A stretch of 64,000 bases of DNA from Methylomonas sp. UP202 (GTDB lineage Bacteria > Pseudomonadota > Gammaproteobacteria > Methylococcales > Methylomonadaceae): assembly GCF_029910655.1 (NCBI RefSeq), contig NZ_CP123897.1, forward strand, positions 3,771,547 to 3,835,546, written 5' to 3'. Below, piece by piece: positions 56,652 through 64,000 of this stretch (position 1 is the first letter of the stretch; each line of letters opens with the position of its first letter). The notes below the pieces were generated by a model, which was given only the letters and a program-made list of their open reading frames with translations, was not told the origin of the DNA and made no database searches. Both the position numbers and the translations under genes were made by a program.

Positions 56652-57167
56652 TCAACCGGCGCACAGGGCTTTGCAGGAAAATCGAAAGATCAACAGCACG
56701 ATCCAAATCAGCGCTAGGCTTGGCGGGAGAATGTTCAACGGCAACGCGCCGGCCCAATGGGTCCAGTGCAAATCGGCTTGGCGGTTGGGCCGGCTCGCGC
56801 CTATCAACGGAATGGAAGCGCCCGCGACCGCGTTGATTCGCCGGGTTAATCTGGCCCGTTCTTCCGCCAACGAACGGACGACCGATTCGGCCGCTTTCGC
56901 CGAGAAGAACACGATAACGCTCGAAACCAATCCGAACAGCGGCATCGCCCACAGCAGAAACTCTAAATCTCGCCGCGCGTGTGCGCTTTGGGCCGTGACC
57001 AGCACCGCATGCGTTGCCAAGCAAAAAGTCTGGGACATATAAAACCACGAGAGCCGATTGGATATCCATTGATGCTCCGCGGCGATAATCTGCTCGACAT
57101 ATTGAGCGACCGCGCATAGATCGGCTATTTCGGTTCGATCGGCGTTGTTGGGCTGATTTGGAGTCAT
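56652..57167 (-). CDS. Membrane protein of unknown function
   Basis: 171 residues from the ATG at 57167 ('MTPNQPNNADRTEIADL'); an upstream in-frame extension runs through the 26-bp palindrome and is not coding. Three hydrophobic segments: 'MSQTFCLATHAVLVTA', 'LEFLLWAMPLFGLVSSVIVFF' and 'LALIWIVLLIFRF'. No family recognised. It stands alone between intergenic repeats. Confidence 0.6.
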   Translation of the reverse strand: MTPNQPNNADRTEIADLCAVAQYVEQIIAAEHQWISNRLSWFYMSQTFCLATHAVLVTAQSAHARRDLEFLLWAMPLFGLVSSVIVFFSAKAAESVVRSLAEERARLTRRINAVAGASIPLIGASRPNRQADLHWTHWAGALPLNILPPSLALIWIVLLIFRFSCKALCAG

Positions 57168-57298
57168 GGCGCTAGTCCGAGTTTGGTTGGTTAATACCGA
57201 ATCGTTGGCGTTCCGATCGGATCCGCGCCCAATATAAGCTACTCCGCCACCCAGCCGCATCGCAAAATCCAACCAATCACAGCGGCCAATCGCGCGCC

Positions 57299-57441
57299 GG
57301 AGTACAAACCTAGGTTTGTACTCCAATCAGCAGCACTCGGCCGAGTCTTAGGCTAGAAAGAAAACCGACCAAGCGGTTTAGCCGGAGTGCAAACCTAGGT
57401 TTGTACTCCAATCAGCAGCATTCGGCCGAGTCTTAGGCTAG
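57299..57441. repeat. 26-bp palindrome, copies 2 and 3, in a tandem 84-bp duplication
   Basis: Copies at 57299-57324 and 57383-57408; the second has GGAGTGCAAACC in the left arm. The following 33 bases ('atcagcagca(c/t)tcggccgag...') are also duplicated, so an 84-bp unit has been doubled. The gene-free stretch 57168-57491 holds nothing else. Confidence 0.8.
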
Positions 57442-57491
57442 AAGGAGAATCCAAGCGAGCGCTGAGGTTTAAATTTGGCGGAGACCGCGAA

Positions 57492-58535
57492 TCAGACCGC
57501 GACCTGTGACTGTTTGCGCCCCAAGCCCAACCAGCCCATCAGTGCCGACAACATCAGCCATGCCGACAGCGGTAGCGGGACGACGGCGGCTTGGCGGTAA
57601 TCGAAACCACTGGAAGCGCTTAAGCTAAAGTTGGAAATGGCATTTCCGTGATCGTCGAACAAGCCGTCGATGCCACCCCACAACAAGGTGTGCGATAGAT
57701 CGGCCACGGCATTGACGCCACCGCTGCCGGCGGTTTTGAAGTACTGAACGTCCGACAGCGCATGGCTGGACACCGATAGACTGTAACCGATGGTTTGGGC
57801 GATGCCGAACCGAAAATTTATCGTGACGGGTATTGTGATTGAGGCGGTGCCGCGATGGTAATCGACATTGGGAATCGGACTGAACCCATAAGAGGTATTG
57901 GCGCATGCCAATTGTCCGCCGCCGCACGCGTCGTCCCAAGTTTGAGTGGGCCAATTCAATCCGCTGCCGGCCAATGAAACCGACGACCGGCCTTCATTGG
58001 ATGCCAACAGCAGGCCGCCATCCGGGCTCTTAAGCATCACGCCGGGGTCGGTGTGGACCAGCGCATTGCCCGAGACGACGATACTCGCCGTAAAACTGCC
58101 AAGACGGCCGTTCATGCCTGGCGCGTTGATTGTCAACAAGTCGTACCAATTGGCGCTGGCATGGGTATCGGCGCTGCCGCCTCCGGCTCCACTAAGATTG
58201 CCTTGAGCGTCTTGGCGTCGGGTGCTGTACGTACTCTCACTATCGGCGTAAACCCCGAGGTGGCCGGCCGAAGCATGAGCGGAAGCCGTCGAGCTCGCGG
58301 AACCCGATTCGCCGTCGGCCGACAAGGTATAACTGGCAAGCGCCGAGGACGGCGCGTAGCCTGCGTGGTTGTCGGTAACATTTTTCGTGGCGTTGGTTCC
58401 TGGATTGGGAACACTGTACTTGTTGGTTTGGGCAATAGTCGTACTGACCGTGGCGTTGGTAGACGCCGATGCGATGGGACTGGTCAGCATGACGCTGAAT
58501 ACAGTTAGATAATTTTTGATATTCGGCACGGTCAT
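57492..58535 (-). CDS. VPLPA-CTERM protein, Ser/Ala-rich
   Basis: 347 residues. The signal segment 'YLTVFSVMLTSPIASAS' is followed by a long Ser/Thr/Ala/Gly-rich region with the look of an extended extracellular stalk, then 'HRGTASITIPVTINFRFGI', and the C-terminal signal 'VPLPLSAWLMLS' with a membrane segment and RKQSQVAV tail. The ribosome binding site is weak. Function unknown. Confidence 0.75.
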   Translation of the reverse strand: MTVPNIKNYLTVFSVMLTSPIASASTNATVSTTIAQTNKYSVPNPGTNATKNVTDNHAGYAPSSALASYTLSADGESGSASSTASAHASAGHLGVYADSESTYSTRRQDAQGNLSGAGGGSADTHASANWYDLLTINAPGMNGRLGSFTASIVVSGNALVHTDPGVMLKSPDGGLLLASNEGRSSVSLAGSGLNWPTQTWDDACGGGQLACANTSYGFSPIPNVDYHRGTASITIPVTINFRFGIAQTIGYSLSVSSHALSDVQYFKTAGSGGVNAVADLSHTLLWGGIDGLFDDHGNAISNFSLSASSGFDYRQAAVVPLPLSAWLMLSALMGWLGLGRKQSQVAV

Positions 58536-58569
58536 TACTCATCGGATTGGATTTTAAATCGATTGTCTT

Positions 58570-59373
58570 TTAAAACGGCTGTTCTATTCGGCCTAGATTA
58601 TTGTTTCTGGGTTTCCAATTCTGGTTTTGGTTTGGATTCGCATCGCACGAAAAATAGCCCAAGGAATTATTGGGTACTTCGGTCAGGCAAGAAAAATTAT
58701 TGACGTTTCTAATGATAAAAGCATTGTTGTTTGGCACAGGCATGGCTTCCCAAAGCTGGTTGCGGTCAGTCGAATCGCAGATAGCCAGGTTAATTTGATT
58801 AGCGTCTCCCACATGCAGGCATAAGCAGGGGTTATCTACACTAGCGATCATGCCGATCTGTTGAATGCTGTATACGGTCATAAAATCCCAACGGCTAGCG
58901 GGCGAGCCCGAGTCGGCGGTCATTTCCAAGCCATCGTTGGCGGTTTTTCCGATAACCGAACCGCTCGCTTCGTTGATTAACGTGTAATTTTTTTGTCCGG
59001 CGGGCCAGCTTTCCGGGGCGACGCAGATATTCGCTGTGTCGACGAAATGCGTCGGGTTGGGAGAGCAATACCAGCAGGGAATATCCGCTTCGGCGGTTAT
59101 GGTGTGTTTGCCGGCCGGCAATTGCAAACTACCCGTGCGTTCGCTGTCCGCAATATAAGGGACTTGATGGGTAATATCGATCTCTCGAGCCGTGCCGACG
59201 TCCAGTTTTACCAAACTTCGGTCGATACTGGGTGTTGCTTTAATATCGATACGGGCGGTGGCGGGCAGTTTGATAGTCGATAGATCCTTGGGAGCATATA
59301 TTCCAAAACTGGCACAGCCGTTCGCCAATGTCGAGGCAACCAAAAATGGCAGAACGTATTTTATATTCGCCAT
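58570..59373 (-). CDS. Probable lipoprotein with ricin-type beta-trefoil C-terminus
   Basis: 267 residues from the ATG at 59373, preceded by GGAG; the frame is open further upstream without support. The N-terminal hydrophobic stretch ends in 'ANGCASF', a loose lipobox. The C-terminal half has the repeated aromatic motif of ricin-B lectins: 'CLCLHVGDANQINLAICDS', 'NQLWEA' and 'NQNWKP', so it may bind carbohydrate. Several Cys pairs are plausible disulfides. It shares strand with the VPLPA gene 34 bases downstream. Confidence 0.65.
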   Translation of the reverse strand: MANIKYVLPFLVASTLANGCASFGIYAPKDLSTIKLPATARIDIKATPSIDRSLVKLDVGTAREIDITHQVPYIADSERTGSLQLPAGKHTITAEADIPCWYCSPNPTHFVDTANICVAPESWPAGQKNYTLINEASGSVIGKTANDGLEMTADSGSPASRWDFMTVYSIQQIGMIASVDNPCLCLHVGDANQINLAICDSTDRNQLWEAMPVPNNNAFIIRNVNNFSCLTEVPNNSLGYFSCDANPNQNQNWKPRNNNLGRIEQPF

Positions 59374-59720
59374 ATCCGCAATCTCCGTGAATTTGGAATT
59401 TTTATTGATGGCCGATAAACCCAATGGAAAATCGATTTAATACCAGCGATATTGGGATTGAATTCTACATCAGGCTAAATGGGGTTTTTGAGGTAATTTT
59501 TCACAAGCATGATATTCGTGTCGATTAGCCAATCTGCACGGCATTGCCGAACTGAACCGCTCTTGGACTTACCCACTCTTTCCGAATCATGGGTTTACGG
59601 CCGTCGATTGCGGCCGCCATTGCGTTTAGCGCATGCCTCATGCCGCATTAAGCGCGTTTCCGGACACGGAATAGAGGTTTACCGCCGAATTTAACACGCC
59701 AATCATCGCGCCATAAACAC

Positions 59721-59951
59721 TCACAACGACTTCGGGAACCTTCCTGGCGAGTTCGGGGACATTTTTTTCGGCGCCGGGGTATCCCCAAAAACGGCCGGGA
59801 ACCTCGCCAAGACTTCTGGGAAAGTTCCCGAGACTTCTGGGAAAGCCCCCAAGATGGCTGAAAACACGGATGAGAGCGCTGGGAACGTTGCTAAAAGTTC
59901 TGGGAGCGTTCCCTGAGTCATGGTGAACGTTTCCGACGGCGTAATTCGCAT
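59721..59951 (-). repeat. Imperfect 21-bp tandem repeats in a gene-free stretch
   Basis: Five imperfect 21-bp units on the minus strand translate as FPALSSV, FSAILGA, FPEVSGT, FPEVLAR, FPAVFGD. A 76-codon frame covers them but has no good ribosome binding site, so I call only the repeat. The rest of 59374-60073 holds nothing recognised. Confidence 0.5.
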
Positions 59952-60073
59952 TTATTTCGCCACCGGGAACCGCAAAAAAGCCAACCCGCGCGGTTAAATT
60001 GGCGCGAAGTACACTTTAACCGCCGTAAATCGCAAGCCTGGCCGTTTTGGCGGTCTGGCCCCGGCGCGCATCG

Positions 60074-63000
60074 TCAACGTAACCGCTCGCCCTCTTCCCG
60101 CAATTTGCGCCGTTTCCGCTCCCTGGCTTTGTCGATGACCGGCCGCAACCGTTCGGACACCCGACACCAGGCTTGGTCCGGATTGGCGGCGTTGCCGATC
60201 CATTCCTCCGGCGCGCCCTGCATCTCGGCCAGCGGCAAGCCTTGCCAATCGGTTTCCCGTAAGCGGATCGGCATGACGAATTGCTCGCCGCGCCGGTGCG
60301 CGGCCAAGGCCGCTTCGAATTCCTGCAAGTAGCAAAAATCCGATGCCACGAAGTCGGGGCTGACCAGACATAGCACGATGTCGGCCTGGGCCAGTTGCTG
60401 CAAAATCTCCGGCCGCCATTCCGCGCCGGCGTCGATGTCGCGGTCGTGCCACAGGCTGAGCTTTTGCAGGCGCACCAGCGGCGACAAGGCGCTTTGCAGG
60501 GTTTTGACAAAGGCCAAATCTTTGTGCGAGTACGAGACAAAGGCTTTGACCGGCAGTTGCAGATCCTCATCGCGCATCGCCGCTTCCTCGACGCCGTCCA
60601 GCAGATCGGCGATCGCAACGCGGGTTTTCAATTCCTTGACGAAAATGCTCGTTTCGCCGGCTTTTTCCGCTTCGACCAATTCTTCGTAATCTTTGTACGC
60701 GCCGCAATCCGGCACCGGCACCCATTCTTCGAAAGCCAAACCGCTAAAGTCGGCGACGATTTCCTTGATGGTTTCCCGGATAAAACTCAGCAAGCGCCGC
60801 CGCTCGTCACCGCAAATATCGATCAGCAGCTTTTGGTCTTCCTTGTCCCAACGCACTCTGGCCAGCGCATCGAACACCGAAGGTTTGTGCAACACCATGC
60901 CGGTGCGCCAGCGCTCGCCGCCGCGAATGAAAGCATGCAGTTTCACCATCAGCCGCGGAAACACGCTGTTCGGCAAAAAGCTGGGAAAGTGCACGACAAA
61001 ACGCAGCAACGCGCCGTCGGCCTGAAATTCCGGCGCGCTGGCCGGCAATAATTGCGGCACGATGAAATCGCCGGGACCGGTTGGGAAGCACAGCTCGAAT
61101 TCCTGCATCACCCGCACGATGTACAGCAACTTGGCTTTGGGATACACGAATTCGCGTTCGCCGGTATTGTGCTGTTTGTAGCGCGGATCGTTGATCACCG
61201 CGTCGAAGTCCGCTTCTCGCAGCACGCCGCCCTGGTCGGCGACCAGCGCGGAATTGACGATCCGGTAAACGCCGTTAGTCAGCCACAGCGGATTGAGGAT
61301 TTGGGTGTCGAAATTCTGCAGGTTGCGGAAATTGATCAACACGCCCAGGTCGTGCAGAAATTGCAGCAGCACGTCCTGGCTAAGCGGGCGGGTGACGCCG
61401 AGTTCTTCGCAAACCCGGCGGTAAGCGTCGGATTCGATGTAGTCGTATTCTTGCTGTATCTGTACAAAGTGCTGTTTAACTGCCAGCCAATGCTTGGGGA
61501 ACGGCGTGCGGCGGGTGTCGGCGGCTTCGATCTGCCGGCGCAAGGCTTTGCGAAACTCGATAAAGCCAGGATGTTCGGCCTCGGCGCAGGACAACCGGTA
61601 AAAACCTTGGATGCGCGGGTATTTTTCCTGGAGGCTTTTGCGTTCGACTTCGAACGACGGGTTCTCGTCGATTTTGTTCAACACCACCAACACCGGCGAA
61701 CGGCCACCGAAACTGTCGGCGTGCTTCAGCCATTTTTCGGCCTGGTCGTCGTTGCGGCTGTTCAGCAGCAGCACGTAGACGCTACGCTGCGACAGAAAAA
61801 ACTGGTGGGTGGCGTGCATCACTTCCTGGCCGCCGAAGTCCCATAAATGCGCGGCGACTTGCTCGCCGTCGCTCATCTCGAAGTTGGCCTGGCGAATGCG
61901 AATGCCGTGGGTCTGGCTTTCGTGGTCATCGAACGGCTCGTTCATCAGCCGCTTGACCAGCGAGGTCTTGCCGGCCGAAGCTTCGCCGAGAAAGATCACC
62001 TTGACCTCGTTGAGCCGCGCGCCGTCGTCGCCCAATTCCTCGAAATAGTCGCGCACCGCCTGCGGCGAGTCTCTGGCGATTTCGACCGGTGGGCAGACTA
62101 GCGGACAATCTTCGATACAAATGACAGAATCATTCTCATAAAATTCGTCAGAATTCCAAGATACATCTATTCGATTTTGAATTAGGCCAAGAATTGGCCA
62201 AAGATCGGTAATTTCAGTAGAACCGGCATCCAGCTTTTTTAAATTATTTAAGCCGGTCAAAGGCTTCAGATCGTCGATTTGGGTCGCGGAGCAATCAAGT
62301 TGCTGCAGCTGGATCAGGCCCGCCAGAGGCGCCAAATCGCTGATTTGGGTCTCGGAGCAGTCAAGTTGCTGTAGCTGGGTCAAGCCTGCCAACGGCGTCA
62401 GATCGCTGATTTGGGTCACGAAGCAATAAAGTTGCTGCAACTGGATCAGGCCCGCTAGCGGCGTCAAATCGCTGATTTGGGTCTCAAAGCAATAAAGTTG
62501 CTGCAACTGGATCAGGCCCGCCAGCGGCGTCAAATCGCTGATTTGCGTCGAGGAGCAGCCAAGTTGCTGTAGCTGGGTCAAGCTTGCCAACGACGTCAGA
62601 TCGCTGATTTGGGTCCCGGAGCAGTCAAGTTGCTGTAACTGGGTCAAGCCTGCCAACGGCGTCAGATCGCTGATTTGGGTCCCGGAGCAGTCAAGTTGCT
62701 GTAACTGGGTCAAGCCTGCCAACGGCGTCAGATCGCTGATTTGGGTCCCGGAGCAGTCAAGTTGCTGCAACTGAATCAGGCCCGCCAGCGGTATCAAATC
62801 GCTGATTTGGGTCCCGGAGCAGGCAAGTTGCTGCAGCTGGATCAGGCCCGCCAGCGGCGTCAAATCGCTGATTTGGGTCCCGGAGCAGTAAAGTTGTTGT
62901 AGCTGAGTCAAATCTGCCAACGGCATCAGATCGCCGATTTGGGTCTCGGAGCAGTAAAGTTGCTGCAACTGGATCAGGCCCGCCAGCGGCGTCAGATCGC

Positions 63001-63220
63001 TGATTTGGGTCTCGGAGCAGCCAAGTTGCTGTAGTTGGGGCAAGCCAGCCAGCAGGGTAAAGTCGGCAAGCTCGGAATTAAAATTTAGATTTAACGACTG
63101 CAGCCAAGTGCATTCTTCAAGCTGGTCCGGCAAACTGGCTAAATCGCAGTCGCTCAAATCCAGCTCCGGATTTTGCGTCAACTTATTCTCGGCAATTCGC
63201 TTCAGGGCTTGTTCGGACAT
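60074..63220 (-). CDS. LRR-Roc-COR-TIR protein (ROCO family, putative immune effector)
   Basis: 1048 residues from the ATG at 63220, eight bases after AAGGAA; the frame is open further upstream without support. Residues 57-343 are twelve nearly identical and one divergent 22-residue leucine-rich repeats of the 'LTPLAGLTQLQQLDCSGTQI' kind. A Roc GTPase follows with P-loop 'GEASAGKTS' near 410, 'DFGGQE' (switch II) and 'LNKIDEN' (NKxD). A COR-like region runs to about 870. The C-terminus is a TIR domain from 'VKAFVSYSHKDLAFVKTL' (near 888) with 'SDFCYLQEFEAAL', whose Glu is placed like the catalytic Glu of TIR NADases. Family knowledge suggests ligand sensing by LRR, GTP-dependent switching, and NAD degradation or signalling by TIR. 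No partner gene is adjacent. Confidence 0.92.
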   Translation of the reverse strand: MSEQALKRIAENKLTQNPELDLSDCDLASLPDQLEECTWLQSLNLNFNSELADFTLLAGLPQLQQLGCSETQISDLTPLAGLIQLQQLYCSETQIGDLMPLADLTQLQQLYCSGTQISDLTPLAGLIQLQQLACSGTQISDLIPLAGLIQLQQLDCSGTQISDLTPLAGLTQLQQLDCSGTQISDLTPLAGLTQLQQLDCSGTQISDLTSLASLTQLQQLGCSSTQISDLTPLAGLIQLQQLYCFETQISDLTPLAGLIQLQQLYCFVTQISDLTPLAGLTQLQQLDCSETQISDLAPLAGLIQLQQLDCSATQIDDLKPLTGLNNLKKLDAGSTEITDLWPILGLIQNRIDVSWNSDEFYENDSVICIEDCPLVCPPVEIARDSPQAVRDYFEELGDDGARLNEVKVIFLGEASAGKTSLVKRLMNEPFDDHESQTHGIRIRQANFEMSDGEQVAAHLWDFGGQEVMHATHQFFLSQRSVYVLLLNSRNDDQAEKWLKHADSFGGRSPVLVVLNKIDENPSFEVERKSLQEKYPRIQGFYRLSCAEAEHPGFIEFRKALRRQIEAADTRRTPFPKHWLAVKQHFVQIQQEYDYIESDAYRRVCEELGVTRPLSQDVLLQFLHDLGVLINFRNLQNFDTQILNPLWLTNGVYRIVNSALVADQGGVLREADFDAVINDPRYKQHNTGEREFVYPKAKLLYIVRVMQEFELCFPTGPGDFIVPQLLPASAPEFQADGALLRFVVHFPSFLPNSVFPRLMVKLHAFIRGGERWRTGMVLHKPSVFDALARVRWDKEDQKLLIDICGDERRRLLSFIRETIKEIVADFSGLAFEEWVPVPDCGAYKDYEELVEAEKAGETSIFVKELKTRVAIADLLDGVEEAAMRDEDLQLPVKAFVSYSHKDLAFVKTLQSALSPLVRLQKLSLWHDRDIDAGAEWRPEILQQLAQADIVLCLVSPDFVASDFCYLQEFEAALAAHRRGEQFVMPIRLRETDWQGLPLAEMQGAPEEWIGNAANPDQAWCRVSERLRPVIDKARERKRRKLREEGERLR

Positions 63221-63486
63221 GGGGCAGTTCCTTCGACATCGGTCCCGATAATCTAACACGGAAGGCAACGGGGTTTGTCGACTCAGACGAGGATGCTCTA
63301 CTCCAGACAGACCGCAATTTCGGCGAAAGCGCGCAACCGCTTCGTTCCGGAACCGCAACGCTCGCGCAGTGGGACTTTCGCCGCGACAGCCGACGTTTCG
63401 ATACGCCCGTGACGATAAGATCGCCGCCCGGCCCCAAAACCGGAGAACCGTACCACCCCGGCGACTTGCCGAGGCAATCAAATCTC

Positions 63487-63805
63487 CGAGTACAAACCTA
63501 GGTTTGTACTCCAAATCAGCGGTGCTCCGCATATCCGACCCCGACGCCCGGCTACTGTATTCGTCAGGTCTAACCAATCCATTACCGCCGGTAAGCATGC
63601 GGAAAGTTCCGGCTGGACGGCGGCGGCCGATCGCCGGTCATTGCAACCGCTGAACGCTCAAAACTTGAAATTCCAAACCGGCTTGTTCGGTCGCCGAACG
63701 AGCCGTCGATATTGCCTAACGGCGGGTAGCGGCAAGCAAGACGGCGATGCAGATGCCCAATCAGCGGTGTCCAAACGCCGGAGTACAAACCTAGGTTTGC
63801 ACTCC
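63487..63805. repeat. 26-bp palindrome, copies 4 and 5
   Basis: Copies at 63487-63512 (first base c) and 63780-63805 (right arm GTTTGCACTCC). Both lie in the gene-free 63221-63818 stretch between the LRR gene and the last CDS. ORFs there include translations of the palindrome and are not supported. Confidence 0.8.
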
Positions 63806-63818
63806 CGGTTGTGCCCGC

Positions 63819-64000
63819 TCAGGCGACTTGGCAGGACGCCAGTGCTTCCAACATCTCTTGCCTGGGCAGGTTGCGGCCGATGAACACCAGCCGCGAGGCG
63901 CGGGTTTCGCCGGCCGGCCAGGGATTGCCGAAGCTTTCGGTCAGCAGCATGTGTACACCTTGATAGATCACTTTCTTGTCGCAACCGGCGATATGCAATA
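63819..64000 (-). CDS. C-terminus of a CobW-family GTPase, cut by window edge
   Basis: Only the last 59 codons are present. They read 'LHIAGCDKKVIYQGVHMLLT' and continue 'GNPWPAGETRASRLVFIGRN' and 'ALASCQVA', which is the C-terminal CobW domain (conserved 'QGVHML' and 'SRLVFIGR'). It is on the same strand as the LRR protein and different from the CobW gene at 46062, whose C-terminus is more divergent. Metal specificity cannot be told. Confidence 0.8.
   Translation of the reverse strand, partial: LHIAGCDKKVIYQGVHMLLTESFGNPWPAGETRASRLVFIGRNLPRQEMLEALASCQVA

Noticed and set aside
1..64000. tRNA, rRNA or phage structural genes
   Set aside because: No tRNA-like cloverleaf, rRNA segment or phage protein was recognised; a covariance-model scan would be needed to exclude small RNAs.

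Overview
The window looks like the chromosome of a GC-rich gammaproteobacterium, most likely a methanotroph of the Methylomonas/Methylobacter type. This is inferred from eight secreted proteins with the VPLPA-type C-terminal sorting signal, the style of the housekeeping genes, and a repeat-rich genome. No rRNA or tRNA gene was seen, so the taxonomy is an inference from protein style only.

Layout. 1-8.2 kb: a 5'-truncated caspase-family protease whose 3' end has been copied three times downstream, two VPLPA-CTERM proteins, a di-haem peroxidase of the MauG/CcpA family, and an exported glycerophosphodiester phosphodiesterase. 8.5-22 kb: a complete CRISPR-Cas locus on the minus strand, ordered cas1, cas2-3, cas7fv, cas5fv, cas6f, leader, array. 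It has the minimal gene set of subtype I-F2 (I-Fv), with no cas8f. The array has 90 repeats of 28 bp. Its distal end runs into 11 decayed units that all carry the same spacer-like sequence, and then into a 21-bp minisatellite. Cas1 has a C-terminal tail made of five in-frame copies of a dispersed palindromic repeat.

22.4-32.7 kb is mostly core: a Bax-inhibitor-1 membrane protein, then a tight operon of truncated haemoglobin, LapD, LapG, a YgjP-like metallopeptidase and a thioredoxin-like protein, then PilZ and FHA proteins, then pta, a DUF2380 protein and ackA (acetyl-CoA/acetate interconversion). 32.8-39.0 kb is a chromosomal integron: intI, an attI region with four iterated palindromes, an ORF-less cassette with a long hairpin, two single-gene cassettes (one broken by an in-frame stop), and an AT-rich two-gene cassette encoding a possible EACC1-like protein and an HExxH protein. 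A group II intron with a frameshifted reverse transcriptase and a 3' intron remnant both lie against attC sites on the opposite strand.

39.1-59.4 kb is a mixed region of membrane and lipoprotein genes, UPF0178, a CobW-type GTPase, metY, a three-gene minus-strand set (lipoprotein, membrane protein, DUF2278 plus lamin-tail protein), a diguanylate cyclase, and a cluster of VPLPA-CTERM genes. 60.1-63.2 kb encodes a large LRR-Roc-COR-TIR protein with nearly identical leucine-rich repeats, a plausible immune sensor/effector. The window ends inside a second CobW-family gene.

The main theme is repeat-driven change. Dispersed palindromic repeats have expanded inside or at the ends of genes (caspase tail, cas1 tail, CRISPR trailer), and a 26-bp palindrome recurs at five places. 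Conflict-type functions (caspase, CRISPR I-F2, integron cassettes, TIR-Roco) are spread through the window. The candidates I consider closest to undescribed biology are the two-gene HExxH cassette, the iterated palindromes at attI, the decayed CRISPR trailer and the repeat-tailed Cas1.
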